A DNA stretch of 64,000 nucleotides, from NCBI RefSeq assembly GCF_900114355.1, contig NZ_FOSS01000001.1, forward strand, positions 1,228,368 through 1,292,367, in the 5' to 3' direction. The translations under genes were made by a program, and so were the position numbers. The first letter of the stretch is position 1, and the number at the start of each line of letters is the position of its first letter. Below are positions 35,234 to 44,734 of the stretch, piece by piece. Source of the DNA: Lysobacter sp. cf310. GTDB lineage: Bacteria; Pseudomonadota; Gammaproteobacteria; Xanthomonadales; Xanthomonadaceae. The notes beneath the pieces were generated by a model. It searched no databases. It saw only the letters and a program-made list of their open reading frames with translations, and was not told the origin of the DNA.

Positions 35234-35787
35234 GCCGATGCTCCCAGGCTGTCGCGCAGGTCCCGGCGCGCGCGGCTGAGCCGTTGCGCGACGGTGTTTT
35301 CTTCCAAGCCCAGCGAGTCGCCGATCTCGCGCAGGGAAAAACCTTCCAGGGCCAGCACCACGACCTGGCGCTGGCCCAGCGGCAGCTGCCGCACCGCCTC
35401 CAGCAGGTTGCGGCGGCGCTGCTGCGCTTCGGCATGGCGCAAGGGATCGTCGCCCGGATCGGCATGGCTTTCGTCGAGCTCGTCTTCCACCCGCCGGTGG
35501 CGAGCGAGGTAATCGATGGCGCGGTTGTGCGCGACCCGGGCGATGAAGGTGCGCAGCGAGGCTTCCCCGCGCCAGCCCGGCAGGGCGCGCCATAGCGCCA
35601 GGCTGATTTCCTGCAGCAGGTCCTCGCGCCGGCCGGGCTCGGACTGATAGCTGCCCGCGATGCGGCTGAGCATGGGCCCGTGTTCGCGCAGCACCTCGTC
35701 GAAATCCGGCGCTACGGCCGCGCCGACGCGCGTGCGCGCGTCGGCGTCGTTGCCCTGCCTCGTTACCGCGTCCGCGGTGTCGTCCAT
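35230..35787 (-). CDS. ECF-type RNA polymerase sigma factor
   Basis: A 185-residue sigma70-family factor with regions 2 and 4 only. Region 2 is visible as DLLQEISLALWRALPGWRGEASLRTFIARVAHNRAIDYL, and region 4 as LPLGQRQVVVLALEGFSLREIGDSLGLEENTVAQRLSRARRDLR, a clean helix-turn-helix. The N-terminal ~30 residues are variable. It is coupled to a membrane protein gene that may control it. The regulon cannot be inferred. Confidence 0.92.
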   Translation of the reverse strand: MDDTADAVTRQGNDADARTRVGAAVAPDFDEVLREHGPMLSRIAGSYQSEPGRREDLLQEISLALWRALPGWRGEASLRTFIARVAHNRAIDYLARHRRVEDELDESHADPGDDPLRHAEAQQRRRNLLEAVRQLPLGQRQVVVLALEGFSLREIGDSLGLEENTVAQRLSRARRDLRDSLGASA

Positions 35788-35844
35788 ACCGGTCTTCCTG
35801 GGTCCCCTGTCTGCATAGTCTGCCCGGGGCCGGAAAACCTGACA

Positions 35845-35869
35845 CGGCGGCCGCGCGTCGCGGCCGCCG
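35845..35869 (-). terminator. Hairpin downstream of hslU
   Basis: CGGCGGCCGCG-CGT-CGCGGCCGCCG is a perfect 11-bp stem 10 bp beyond the hslU stop codon. TTTT follows 15 bp later in the minus direction. It probably ends the hslVU transcript. Confidence 0.6.
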
Positions 35870-35878
35870 CGGTTCGGG

Positions 35879-37249
35879 TTAGAGGATGTAGCGGCTCAGG
35901 TCCGGGTCCTGCACCAGCTCGCCCAGGTGGGCGTCGACGTAGGCGCGGTCGATCACCACGGCCTGGCCGCCGCGGTCGGGCGCCTCGTAGCTGAGGGTGT
36001 CGAGCAGGCGTTCGAGCACGGTGTGCAGGCGGCGCGCGCCGATGTTCTCCTGGCGCTCGTTGACCTGAGCGGCGATCTCGGCCAGACGCTCGACCGCGTC
36101 GGCGCTGAAGGACAGCGTCACGCCCTCGGTGCGCAGCAGTTCGACGTACTGGGTGGTCAGCGCGGCCTTGGGCTCGGTCAGGATGCGCACGAAGTCGTCC
36201 TTGCTCAACGCGCCCAGCTCGACCCGGATCGGGAAGCGGCCCTGCAGCTCCGGAATCAGGTCGCTGGGCTTGGCCAGATGGAAGGCACCGGAGGCGATGA
36301 ACAGGATGTGGTCGGTCTTGACCGCGCCGTACTTGGTGCTCACGGTCGAGCCTTCGACCAGCGGCAGCAGGTCGCGCTGCACGCCCTCGCGGCTGACGTC
36401 GCCGCCGCCCACGTTCTCGGAACGCTTGGCGACCTTGTCGATCTCGTCGATGAAGACGATGCCGTGCTGCTCGCAGGCTTCGATCGCGGCCTCGCGCACC
36501 TCGTCCTCGTTGACCAGCTTGCCGGCCTCTTCTTCGATCAGCTGCGGGCGCGCGGCCTTGATCGTGAGCTGGCGCTTGTGGGTCTTGCCGCCCGACACCT
36601 GCGAGAACATCTGACGCAGCTGCTGGCTCATCTCCTCCATGCCAGGAGGAGCCATGATGTCGACGCCGAGATTGACCGCGGTTTCGATTTCGATCTCGCG
36701 CTCGTCGAGCTCGCCGGCACGCAGCTGCTTGCGCAGCTTGGCGCGGGTGTCGTTGTCGGGGGCCTGATGGTCCTGCGCCGGGGTGTCGGCGCCGAAGCCG
36801 AAGCCGCCGGGGATGCGCTTGGGCAGCAGAGCGTCGAGAATGCGGTCTTCGGCGCGCTCCTCAGCCTGGGTGCGCACGCGATGCTTGGCCTGCTCGCGGT
36901 ACAGCTTGACCGCGGTGTCGGCCAGGTCGCGCACGATCTGCTCCACGTCCTTGCCGACGTAGCCGACCTCGGTGAAGCGCGTGGCTTCGACCTTGACGAA
37001 GGGCGCGTTGGCCAGTGTCGCCAGGCGGCGCGCGATCTCGGTCTTGCCTACACCGGTCGGGCCGATCATCAGGATGTTCTTGGGCATCACCTCGTTGCGC
37101 AGATCCGGCGCGAGCTGCATGCGCCGCCAGCGGTTGCGCAGCGCGATCGCGACCGCGCGCTTGGCCGCTTGCTGGCCGATGATGTGGCGATCCAGCTCCT
37201 GCACGATTTCGCGCGGAGTCATGGTGGCGTGACTGTTGTCGGGTTTCAT
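35879..37249 (-). CDS. hslU: HslU, ATPase subunit of the HslUV protease
   Basis: A 456-residue AAA+ unfoldase that feeds substrates into the HslV peptidase. Signatures are [34 protein letters not shown], Walker A GPTGVGKT, the pore loop region [10 protein letters not shown], Walker [10 protein letters not shown] and the C-terminal DLSRYIL tail that docks into HslV. I give ATG 37249, but the Met of MTPREIV (37222) is equally plausible since neither has a clear ribosome binding site. An 88-bp spacer rich in gtgag/ctcac repeats separates it from hslV. Confidence 0.96.
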   Translation of the reverse strand: MKPDNSHATMTPREIVQELDRHIIGQQAAKRAVAIALRNRWRRMQLAPDLRNEVMPKNILMIGPTGVGKTEIARRLATLANAPFVKVEATRFTEVGYVGKDVEQIVRDLADTAVKLYREQAKHRVRTQAEERAEDRILDALLPKRIPGGFGFGADTPAQDHQAPDNDTRAKLRKQLRAGELDEREIEIETAVNLGVDIMAPPGMEEMSQQLRQMFSQVSGGKTHKRQLTIKAARPQLIEEEAGKLVNEDEVREAAIEACEQHGIVFIDEIDKVAKRSENVGGGDVSREGVQRDLLPLVEGSTVSTKYGAVKTDHILFIASGAFHLAKPSDLIPELQGRFPIRVELGALSKDDFVRILTEPKAALTTQYVELLRTEGVTLSFSADAVERLAEIAAQVNERQENIGARRLHTVLERLLDTLSYEAPDRGGQAVVIDRAYVDAHLGELVQDPDLSRYIL

Positions 37250-37337
37250 AAGGGGAGTAGTGAGTCCAGAGAAGTGAGTAGCGAGCGAAGGCCTGGGCGG
37301 GCGGAACAACGATGAGGACGCGGCGTTAGCTCGCTCC

Positions 37338-37907
37338 TCACTCCTGTCCGCTCACTCCTAGCTCCTCCACCACCACGTTCCGATTGGTGTAAATGCAGAC
37401 GTCGCCGGCGATGCCGATCGCCTCGGTGGCGATGGTGCGGGCGTCGAGCTGGGTGTGCGCCATCAGCGCGCGCGCAGCCGACAGCGCGTACATGCCGCCG
37501 GAACCGATCGCGATGATGCCGTCCTCGGGCTCGATCACGTCGCCGGTACCGCTGATGATCAGCGAGGTCTCCCGGTCGGCCACCGCGAGCAGCGCTTCGA
37601 GCTTGCCCAGGCGGCGTTCGGTGCGCCAATCCTTGGCCAGTTCGACCGCGGCGCGAGTGAGCTGGCCGTGCTTCTCGAGCTTGGCCTCGAACAATTCGAA
37701 CAGGGTGAAGGCGTCGGCGGCGGCGCCGGCGAAACCGGCCAGCACCTGGCCGTCGCGACCGAGGCGGCGCACCTTGCGCGCGTTGGCCTTCATTACGGTA
37801 TGCCCCAAGGTCACCTGCCCGTCGCCGGCAACGGCAACGCGACCGTTGCGGCGCACCGAGACGATCGTGGTGGCGTGGAAGGTGTTGGGGTTCTGGCTGG
37901 GGTCCAT
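37338..37907 (-). CDS. hslV: HslV, peptidase subunit of the HslUV protease
   Basis: A 189-residue proteasome-like threonine peptidase. GGAGGC precedes ATG 37907. The propeptide [12 protein letters not shown] is removed to expose the catalytic Thr of [16 protein letters not shown] and [10 protein letters not shown] are conserved. It forms the core of the ATP-dependent HslUV complex in the cytoplasm. In related xanthomonads hslV usually follows xerC directly; here about 9 kb, including the peptide biosynthesis operon, lies between them. Confidence 0.96.
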   Translation of the reverse strand: MDPSQNPNTFHATTIVSVRRNGRVAVAGDGQVTLGHTVMKANARKVRRLGRDGQVLAGFAGAAADAFTLFELFEAKLEKHGQLTRAAVELAKDWRTERRLGKLEALLAVADRETSLIISGTGDVIEPEDGIIAIGSGGMYALSAARALMAHTQLDARTIATEAIGIAGDVCIYTNRNVVVEELGVSGQE

Positions 37908-38070
37908 ACGGCCTCCGGGATACGAATTCCCTTGATGGGGCCGGCCGGCGCGGGCGCAAGGGGTGCCGGTGGTCACGGCGGCCGGCCATGGCGCCCGCGG
38001 ACGGCGCGCGGACTGCCGCTAGTATGGGCCGCGTGCCCGCACCGCAAGCACTGGCCTCCAGGACGATCGC

Positions 38071-39282
38071 ATGCCCTTCAGCACCCGTTTCCATTCGACC
38101 GCCCTCGCCCGCTCACGCATGGGCGCGATCGGCGTTTTGCTCGCGACGCTGGGCCTGTTCGTAGCGCAGGCCGCAAGCACCGAACGCGCTCTGGCGCCGG
38201 TCGAAGTACGCACGCCCTGGGCGCCCGCGCCGGTGCTCGGCGGCGACGGCCGCACCCACCTGGCTTACGAACTGCATGTGACGAACTTCTATCGCGATAC
38301 CGGCGTGCTGCGCCTGCGCCGCATCGCGGTGTTCGCCGACGACGACACCCGGCCCTTGGCGAACTACGAGGGCGAGGCGCTCACGCAGATAGTGCAGCCC
38401 CGTCCCGCCGACGACGCCGCGACGAGCGACAGCGTGCCGGTCGCCGCCGGCATGCGCGCGATCGCGTTCCTGTGGCTGACGCTACCGGCGGATCGGCCGG
38501 CGCCGCGCGTGTTGCGCCATCGCCTCGAATTCGTCGACGCCAAGGGCGCCGTCGAACGGGTCGACGGCGCGCGCGTCGCGGTCGATACCAAGCCGCCGAT
38601 AACGCTGGGGCCGCCGCTGCGTGCGGGCTTGTGGCTGGCCGGCGAAGGCCCGGGCAATTCGCGCTCGCACCACTGGGGCAGCCTGGTCGCGGCCAACGGC
38701 CAGGTCACGATTCCGCAACGCTACGCGCTGGACGTGTTCGGCCTGGACGGCAACGGCCGTGCGCTGCGCGACGGCGCCATGGATCTGACCAAGAGCAAAC
38801 GCGAAGACTGGATCGGCTACGGCACCGAGGTGCTCGCGGTCGCCGACGGCGTGGTGCGCGACGTGCGCGATGGCGCGCCCGATCACGCGCCGCTGGAAGC
38901 GCAGCCCGAACCCGAATCGCTGACCGCGCACGGCCTGTACGGCAACTACGTGGTGCTGCAGATCGCCCCGGACGTGTTCGTGCATTACGCGCACCTGCAG
39001 CCCGGCAGCGTGGCGGTGAAGACGGGACAGAAGCTGCGCCGCGGCCGGGTATTGGGACGGCTCGGACAATCCGGCAACACCAACGGTCCGCATCTGCATA
39101 TCCACGTGTCCAACGCCGTGACCTTCGAGGGCTCGGAAGGCCTGCCCTTCGTGTTCGAGGCCTACCGCTCGCCGGGCACCTGGACCCTGACCGACGCGAT
39201 CGATCCGGACGCGAAGTTCAGTCCGGCACGCGTGGAACACCGCAAGCAGATGCCGCTGGACGGCGAGGTACTCGGGTTCTAG
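38071..39282 (+). CDS. M23-like peptidase domain protein with a degenerate zinc site
   Basis: A 403-residue exported protein with an N-terminal signal helix (about residues 18-35, ending VAQAAS). The first ~190 residues form a beta-rich domain without a recognised family. The C-terminal LytM/M23 fold carries GYGTEVLAVADGVV, GNYVVLQI, YAHLQPGS and the second-metal motif GPHLHIHVS (near residue 338). The first metal motif, normally HxxxD, reads RYALD here (about 217-221), with Arg where His is expected. It may therefore be inactive or act as a binding protein, like EnvC/NlpD-type activators. It lies convergent to the peptide operon. Confidence 0.85.
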   Translation: MPFSTRFHSTALARSRMGAIGVLLATLGLFVAQAASTERALAPVEVRTPWAPAPVLGGDGRTHLAYELHVTNFYRDTGVLRLRRIAVFADDDTRPLANYEGEALTQIVQPRPADDAATSDSVPVAAGMRAIAFLWLTLPADRPAPRVLRHRLEFVDAKGAVERVDGARVAVDTKPPITLGPPLRAGLWLAGEGPGNSRSHHWGSLVAANGQVTIPQRYALDVFGLDGNGRALRDGAMDLTKSKREDWIGYGTEVLAVADGVVRDVRDGAPDHAPLEAQPEPESLTAHGLYGNYVVLQIAPDVFVHYAHLQPGSVAVKTGQKLRRGRVLGRLGQSGNTNGPHLHIHVSNAVTFEGSEGLPFVFEAYRSPGTWTLTDAIDPDAKFSPARVEHRKQMPLDGEVLGF

Positions 39283-39302
39283 AGCGCCGTCGCGCCCGCC
39301 GC

Positions 39303-40583
39303 TCAGTCAGCGGGCGCCAGCGGCCCGGCGATACAGGCGCGCCAGGCCTCGGGTTGCAGACAGTCGGCGATCACGCGATTGACTTGGGCCAGGTCCAGTG
39401 CCGACAGCCGGCGCTCGTAGCCCTGCAGGTCGTCGGGCTGCAGCCCCAGTTCGGCTTCCGACAGGATCGCCGCGCTCAGTCCGTCCAGCGTGGCCAGACC
39501 GATCTGGTAGGCGCCGATCGCGGCGCGGCGCGCGTTCTCGAACTCCAAGGCCTGCACGCCCTCGTCCGCCAGCTCGGCGACGACCGCTCGCGTGGCCGCC
39601 AAGGCGGCCTGCAATTTGTCCGGACTGGCCGACAAGGCGATCTGCCAATGGCCGCCGGCCCGCGGGGCTTCGACCAGGGCCGAGCGGATCACGTAGCTCA
39701 GCCCCTGTCGCTCGCGCACGCTCGCGACCAGGCGCGAAGCGTAGGCCCCGCCGAGGATGCGGTTGGCCAGCTGCAACGCCGGGTAATCCGCATGCTCACG
39801 CGTCAGGCCCAAGCGCTGCCCCAAGGCGACACCATGGCTTTCCTGACCCGGCAAGCACAGGCGCAGTTCGCCCGCCGCCGCGGCCGTGTCGTCGGCGCCC
39901 GCGAATTCCGGCAGCGCGCGCGGCGCCCAGCCCGCCAGTTCGCGTTCGACGAGGCGCGCCGCGTCCTGGGGATCGTAGTCGCCGACCACCGCGATGCGCA
40001 GATCGTTGGCGCCGTAGCGCTCGCGATGGAAACGGCGCACGTCGTCCAGGCTGCAGCTTTCCAGCAGCGCCGCCTGCGCGTCGGGATCGGCCTCGCAAGC
40101 CGGATGCGTCGGCGGATACAGCAGGCGCGTCAGTCCGCCGACGGCGGCGTGGGCGGGATCGAGGGCGCGGTAGTGCAACTCGGCGATCAGGCGCGCGCGT
40201 TCGGCATCGAGCAGGGCCTGGTCGAAGGCGGGCTCGCGCAGGCAGGCCATCGTCCACTCCGCGACCGCGGCCAGATCGGCCGCGCAGGCGCGCACGCCGA
40301 AACGCAGGCCGTCGGCGTCGGCCTCGACGGTGAAGGAGGCGCCGCGGCTTTCGAACAGCTCCGCGATCTCGTACTCGCCGTGGCGTCGGCTAGCGCAACC
40401 CACCAATGCCGCGACCAGATGCTGGAGCACGGCGTCGCCGGGCGTACGCGGCGCGCCGGTGCGGAAACGACCGTTAAGCGCAACGATGGCCGGCGTGCCG
40501 ACCTGCAAGCCATAGCAGTGTCCGTGCGCAAGCGCGACCGCGGCGACGCGGCGCGGATGCTCGGCGCGCAAGCGCGCGTTCAT
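39303..40583 (-). CDS. M16-family peptidase-like protein, inactive-type partner
   Basis: A 426-residue M16B-fold protein that lacks the HxxEH zinc motif. The equivalent region near the N-terminus reads LVGCASRRHGEYEIAELFESRG. Remaining M16 features are present, such as YGANDLRIAVVGDYDP and the C-terminal LGGAYASRLVASVRERQGLSYVI loop, which positions substrate in active heterodimers. It overlaps the catalytic M16 gene as ATGA, so the two subunits are made together. Last gene of the peptide operon; likely role is the non-catalytic half of the leader protease. Confidence 0.88.
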   Translation of the reverse strand: MNARLRAEHPRRVAAVALAHGHCYGLQVGTPAIVALNGRFRTGAPRTPGDAVLQHLVAALVGCASRRHGEYEIAELFESRGASFTVEADADGLRFGVRACAADLAAVAEWTMACLREPAFDQALLDAERARLIAELHYRALDPAHAAVGGLTRLLYPPTHPACEADPDAQAALLESCSLDDVRRFHRERYGANDLRIAVVGDYDPQDAARLVERELAGWAPRALPEFAGADDTAAAAGELRLCLPGQESHGVALGQRLGLTREHADYPALQLANRILGGAYASRLVASVRERQGLSYVIRSALVEAPRAGGHWQIALSASPDKLQAALAATRAVVAELADEGVQALEFENARRAAIGAYQIGLATLDGLSAAILSEAELGLQPDDLQGYERRLSALDLAQVNRVIADCLQPEAWRACIAGPLAPAD

Positions 40584-41905
40584 GCCTGCGCCTCCGCGGC
40601 CGCGTCCACCAGGTAACCGACCGTGAGCCCGCGGTCGTGCAGATAGCGGTCCGCGACCCGCGCCACATCGGCGGCAGTGACGGCGTCGATGCGATCGGCC
40701 GCCGTCGCGTACGCCCGCCAATCGCCGCAGGCGATGGCCTCGTTCAACTGCATGGCGATGGCCAGCGCGCCGTCGCGCGAGGTCAACAGGCTGCCGCGGA
40801 TGCGCGCTTGCGCGCGCGCGACCTCGTCGCCGCTGACGCCGTCGCGGCCCAGTTCGGCGATCGCCTCGCGCAGGGCGCGTTCGACCTGCTCGTACGCGTC
40901 GTCGGACGTCACCACCGCGCCCAGTTGCAGCAGGCCGGGATGACGCAGACGCGACAGGCTGGACCACACCTCCGAAGCCGCGCCGGTCGCGACCAGGCGC
41001 CGGCGCAACCGCGACGAACGGCCGCCCGCCAGCACCAGCCCCAATACCTCCAGCGCGTCCAGGTCGGGATCCAGGCCGGCCGGCGTCCGATAGGCCAGCA
41101 TCACCACGCCCGGTGCACCCGGCGATGCGACACGCGTTCTGCGTTCGCCGTCCTGCTCCGGTTCGGCCCGCTCGACCAGCATCGGTCGCGGACGCGACGG
41201 CACGCCGCCGAAATGGCGCGCGACGATCTCCAGGGCTGGGTCGCGTTCGACGTCGCCGATGACGGTGACCGTGGCGTTGTCGGGCCGGTAGTGCGCCCGA
41301 TAGTGCGCGAGCAGACGCTCGCGATCGAAGCCGGCGATGTCCTCGCGCACGCCCATCACCGACACGCCATAGGCATGGCGGGGGAATGCGCTGCGCCAGA
41401 CCGCCAGTTGCAGCTGTTCGACGGGATCGCCGATCAGCCGGTCGAACTCGTTGAGCACCACCGACTTCTCGGTGGCGATCTGGGCCGGATCCAGGCTCAG
41501 GTGACTCATGCGGTCGGCTTCGATTTGCGCGACCAGGTCCAGGCGATCGCGCGGCACCAGGTTGAAGTAATGGGTGCGGTCGTACCAGGTAGTGGCGTTT
41601 ACCTGAGCGCCCAGCGGCAGCAGCAGATCGTGGATGCCGTTGCCGCGTTGTTTGTCGAATCCGGCGCTGCCCTTGAACATCATGTGCTCAAGCATGTGGC
41701 TCACGCCGCGCGCGCCCTCGCCCTCGTGGCGGCTGCCGACCTCGTAGGTCACCATCAGCAGCGCCACCGGCGCGCTGCGCATCGGCAGATACAGCATGCG
41801 CAGACCGTTCGCGGCCAGACGGTACGCCTGCAGGCCCGCGCACTCGCCCTCGAATCGCACCGCGTCCGTAGCCTGCGCCCGTCGCTGCCCATCCATCGCG
41901 TTCAT
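40580..41905 (-). CDS. M16-family zinc peptidase, catalytic subunit
   Basis: A 441-residue M16B peptidase. The inverted zinc motif HMLEH (His70, Glu73, His74) and the distal glutamate in TEKSVVLNEF (146 or 153) are intact. LGAQVNATTWYDRTHYFNLVP and HYRPDNATVTVIGDV are typical of the PqqL/mitochondrial processing peptidase type. There is no signal peptide, so it acts in the cytoplasm. It lies 17 bp after the MATE gene and is coupled to the inactive-type partner. In RiPP operons such pairs remove leader peptides; that is the inferred role here. Confidence 0.92.
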   Translation of the reverse strand: MNAMDGQRRAQATDAVRFEGECAGLQAYRLAANGLRMLYLPMRSAPVALLMVTYEVGSRHEGEGARGVSHMLEHMMFKGSAGFDKQRGNGIHDLLLPLGAQVNATTWYDRTHYFNLVPRDRLDLVAQIEADRMSHLSLDPAQIATEKSVVLNEFDRLIGDPVEQLQLAVWRSAFPRHAYGVSVMGVREDIAGFDRERLLAHYRAHYRPDNATVTVIGDVERDPALEIVARHFGGVPSRPRPMLVERAEPEQDGERRTRVASPGAPGVVMLAYRTPAGLDPDLDALEVLGLVLAGGRSSRLRRRLVATGAASEVWSSLSRLRHPGLLQLGAVVTSDDAYEQVERALREAIAELGRDGVSGDEVARAQARIRGSLLTSRDGALAIAMQLNEAIACGDWRAYATAADRIDAVTAADVARVADRYLHDRGLTVGYLVDAAAEAQA

Positions 41906-41922
41906 GCGCGCATGTCCTGTCG

Positions 41923-43299
41923 TCACTGGGTGGCCGGGAGACTGTCGGCGGGCGCGCCCGCCGTCGACTCCGCCGGTCGGCCGAATTCGCGACGCAGGAA
42001 CCACCATGCCATCAGCGCCTGGGTCGAACCGGCGGCGACCATCGACCACCAGATCCAGACCGGACGGAAACCCGCCAGCGTGGACAGGCTGCCCGCCAGG
42101 CTCACCAGCAGCACCATGTGCAGCAACTGCGCGGCCAATCCTGCGCGCGTGTTGCCCATGCCGGTCAGCACCGCGAACGCGGTATTGGCCAGGCACAGCG
42201 GGATGAAATCCAGGGCGGTGATGCGCATGAACGACGCGCTGGCCGCGATCACGGCGGGATCGTCGGAGAAGCGGCTGCCGATCCAGGGCGCCAAGCCTTG
42301 GAACACCAGCAGCAGCACCGGCACCAGTACGCAGGCGAACAGCAGACCCGTGCGCAGGGTCTCGGTCACCCGCTCGCGCAGACCGGCGCCGTAGTTCTGG
42401 CCGACCACGATGCAGATCGCACCGCCCAGCGCGGTCAGCGGCATCAGACCCGCCTGGAACGCGCGCTGGCCGACGCCGAAGCCGGCCTGTTCGATCGGAC
42501 CGAAGGGGCGCAGCATCAAGCCGATCGCCAGCAGCGACACGGCGACCACGCCGCTGCCGATACCCGCGGGCACGCCGATCTTGATGGCGGCCCACAGCTC
42601 CTGCGGCCAGGCGAACCAGACCCGCGGCTGCATGCGCAGGTAGGCGTCCTTGCGCGCGAGGTAACTGAGCAAACCCAGCATCACCAGCGCACAGGCCAAT
42701 AGCGAACCGGCGCCGTTGCCGTCCACACCCATCGCCGGCAGGCCCAGCCAGCCGAACATCAGCAGGGGCGTCAGCACCGCGCCCAGCGCCACGGTGCCGA
42801 TCTGTGCGATCGCGCCGGCCTTGACGTTGCCGGTGAACTCCAGCATCGCGGCCAGCACCAGCATCGGAATCTGGACCGCGATCGAGGGAATGAACCAACC
42901 GTAGTACGAGGCGATGGTCGCGGCGGTGTCGGCGTCGGTGGTCATCAAGCGGCTGAGCAGGTCGCGATTGCTCCAGGTCAGCAGCGCGACCAGCGCCGAT
43001 ACCAGCAGGGAGGCGCCGAAGGCTTCGTTGAAGATCCGGTTCACGCGCGCGTGGTCCTTGGCGCCCACCGCGTGCGACAGCAGCACGCCGGCGCCCATGC
43101 TGAGCACGGGCAGCAGCGTCAGCGCCAGCATCATCGGCATGGCCGCCAGGGTCACGGCCGCCTGCGCGGTCGTGCCCAGGCGCCCCAGCCAGTAGATGTT
43201 GACCAGGGAGAATATCGTCGTGGCCAGGGCGTTCAGTAGCAGCACGCCGCACATCCGCAGCAGATGGCGGGCGATCGGGCCCTCGGTCAGATCCTGCAT
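41923..43299 (-). CDS. MATE-family efflux transporter
   Basis: A 458-residue protein with 12 predicted membrane helices in two MATE halves (GPIARHLLRMCGVLLLNALATTIFSLVNIYWLG, and the second half from about residue 235, IGVPAGIGSGV). MATE pumps use Na+ or H+ gradients to export organic cations and natural products. GGAGGAGC precedes the ATG. It sits 25 bp after the second P450 gene and 17 bp before the M16 gene. The neighbours suggest export of, or self-protection from, the modified peptide. Confidence 0.93.
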   Translation of the reverse strand: MQDLTEGPIARHLLRMCGVLLLNALATTIFSLVNIYWLGRLGTTAQAAVTLAAMPMMLALTLLPVLSMGAGVLLSHAVGAKDHARVNRIFNEAFGASLLVSALVALLTWSNRDLLSRLMTTDADTAATIASYYGWFIPSIAVQIPMLVLAAMLEFTGNVKAGAIAQIGTVALGAVLTPLLMFGWLGLPAMGVDGNGAGSLLACALVMLGLLSYLARKDAYLRMQPRVWFAWPQELWAAIKIGVPAGIGSGVVAVSLLAIGLMLRPFGPIEQAGFGVGQRAFQAGLMPLTALGGAICIVVGQNYGAGLRERVTETLRTGLLFACVLVPVLLLVFQGLAPWIGSRFSDDPAVIAASASFMRITALDFIPLCLANTAFAVLTGMGNTRAGLAAQLLHMVLLVSLAGSLSTLAGFRPVWIWWSMVAAGSTQALMAWWFLRREFGRPAESTAGAPADSLPATQ

Positions 43300-43324
43300 G
43301 ACGCTCCTCCGGCGTTCGCGGCTT

Positions 43325-44557
43325 TCATGGGCGGACCACCGTGCCGGTGAAATCCATGGGACGGATCACCGAGGCGATCGCCATCTTGGCGCGCTCCGGG
43401 TTCGATATCTGCAGCCGGTACCGCGTGCTCAGCAGATGCGCCAGCAGAACCAACTGGCCCAGGCCGAGGTTGGCGCCGATGCAGGACTTGGGCGCCCAGC
43501 CGAAGGGCACGTAGCTGCCGTGCGGGCACTGCTCGCGGCTCTCGGCCAACCAGCGGTCGGGATTGAAGACGTCCGCATCCGACCATTGGCGCTTGTCGTG
43601 GTGAATGAAGAACGAGCTCAGCACATAGCCCTGGCCGGCCTTGAGCTCGGTATCGCCGTAACGGATATCGGTACGCACGCCGCGCGTGACCACGGGCGGA
43701 GAACTCCAGATCCGCAGCACTTCCTTGACGAAGCGGGTGGTCGCCGGCGCCAGCCGCGCGGGCGACTCGCACAACGCGTCCAAGGACAGGGCCGACAATT
43801 CGGCGATCATGCGTTCGCGCCATACGTCCTGGCGATGCCACTCGTACAGCAGGCAGGCGGCCGAGGCGCCCGGCGAGCTGGTGATCGCGGTCAACAGTGC
43901 GGTGATCGCATCGGCCGCGCGATCCACACCCAGCGCCGGCAGCATGTCCACCATGGGATCGGTCAGGTCCGTTTGGCGCGGACGCTGGCCGCTGACGCGC
44001 CCCTTCAGTTCGCGCCGGACTTCCACGCCGACCAGAAACTGATAGACCCACATCTTCGAACGGTGCAGCGGCGGGCAGCGGTGCTCGTCGATATCCGACA
44101 GCACCAGCGCCACCTTCGACATCACTTCCCGTACCACGCGCCGGTGCGCGCGCGGCGACAGGCCGGAGATGATCACCGGCACCAGGGGTTCCAACATCGC
44201 GCGTTCGGCCAGCCAGACCAGGTCCTGATCCTTGCCGCTTTCGGCGTCCAGCAGCGCCTGCATGCGCAGGGCCAGGCGCTTGAAGCCCTCGGCGCTGGTG
44301 AGCGCGCGCATCTGTCCCAGCCAGCCGGAGCGCACCTGATGCCAGGACACGGGCTCGCTGTTGCGGCCGCGCACCACGTCGGAGAAGCCGTCCAGCATGG
44401 TCAGGTCGGCGTAGTTCGCCGCCTCGATGCGTTGCGCGGTTTCGGCATCGGCGATCGCGAGCGCCTCGTCCTTGAACCAGAACACCGAGCCTTCCTCCTC
44501 GATACGCCGGCGCAGCACCTGCACCGCCGGTATCTCGAATATCTTCGAATCCTGCAT
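43325..44557 (-). CDS. Divergent cytochrome P450 of the peptide operon (second P450)
   Basis: A 410-residue P450. ATG 44557 has AGGGA about 9 nt upstream; a GTG directly after the last precursor gene is a less likely start. The K-helix motif is EVLR (Glu279-Arg282), followed by FNPDRW. The heme loop is FGWAPKSCIG with Cys359; Gly and His/Arg of the usual FGxGxHxCxG are replaced by Ala and Lys. In the I-helix the segment AITSSPGAS stands where A-G-x-(D/E)-T is normal, so the acid-alcohol pair for oxygen activation is missing by eye. This suggests an unusual oxidation such as aromatic crosslinking rather than hydroxylation. Directly downstream of the three precursor genes. Confidence 0.88.
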   Translation of the reverse strand: MQDSKIFEIPAVQVLRRRIEEEGSVFWFKDEALAIADAETAQRIEAANYADLTMLDGFSDVVRGRNSEPVSWHQVRSGWLGQMRALTSAEGFKRLALRMQALLDAESGKDQDLVWLAERAMLEPLVPVIISGLSPRAHRRVVREVMSKVALVLSDIDEHRCPPLHRSKMWVYQFLVGVEVRRELKGRVSGQRPRQTDLTDPMVDMLPALGVDRAADAITALLTAITSSPGASAACLLYEWHRQDVWRERMIAELSALSLDALCESPARLAPATTRFVKEVLRIWSSPPVVTRGVRTDIRYGDTELKAGQGYVLSSFFIHHDKRQWSDADVFNPDRWLAESREQCPHGSYVPFGWAPKSCIGANLGLGQLVLLAHLLSTRYRLQISNPERAKMAIASVIRPMDFTGTVVRP

Positions 44558-44598
44558 CGTCCGTGTCCCTGCAATGAGCGAGCCGCGCCGATCGATGC

Positions 44599-44622
44599 CG
44601 GAGGGCGGCAAGCCGCCCTCCG
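44599..44622. promoter_or_regulatory. Hairpin after precursor gene A
   Basis: CGGAGGGCGGC-AA-GCCGCCCTCCG, a perfect 11-bp stem 10 bp after the stop codon of precursor A and 41 bp before the second P450 start. Corresponding stems follow precursors B and C. A partial terminator or mRNA stabiliser is likely. Confidence 0.75.
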
Positions 44623-44632
44623 ACGCCACCAC

Positions 44633-44734
44633 TCAGATGTTGTGGTACATGACCCAACGCCAGTTGGTGATGCCGCAGTGTCCTGCGCCGCGCAGACCGA
44701 AAGCGGCACGCATCGCGCAAATGACCTTCTTCAT
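44633..44734 (-). CDS. RiPP precursor peptide A
   Basis: A 33-residue peptide, one of three tandem copies. AAAGGAG lies 7 nt before the ATG. The leader MKKVICAMRAAFGLRG is nearly identical in all three. A short variable hinge (AGHCGITN) follows, then the C-terminal WRWVMYHNI. Unlike B and C, the two residues before WRW are TN rather than GG, and the hinge has a Cys. The core has two Trp, one Tyr and one His within eight residues, all plausible sites for P450-made biaryl or C-N bonds. Inferred product: a crosslinked 9-mer or slightly longer peptide. Confidence 0.85.
   Translation of the reverse strand: MKKVICAMRAAFGLRGAGHCGITNWRWVMYHNI

Noticed and set aside
43325-44632. GTG directly after precursor A as the start of the second P450
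   Set aside because: It would translate the conserved hairpin; ATG 44557 has a better ribosome binding site and starts close to the conserved fold.
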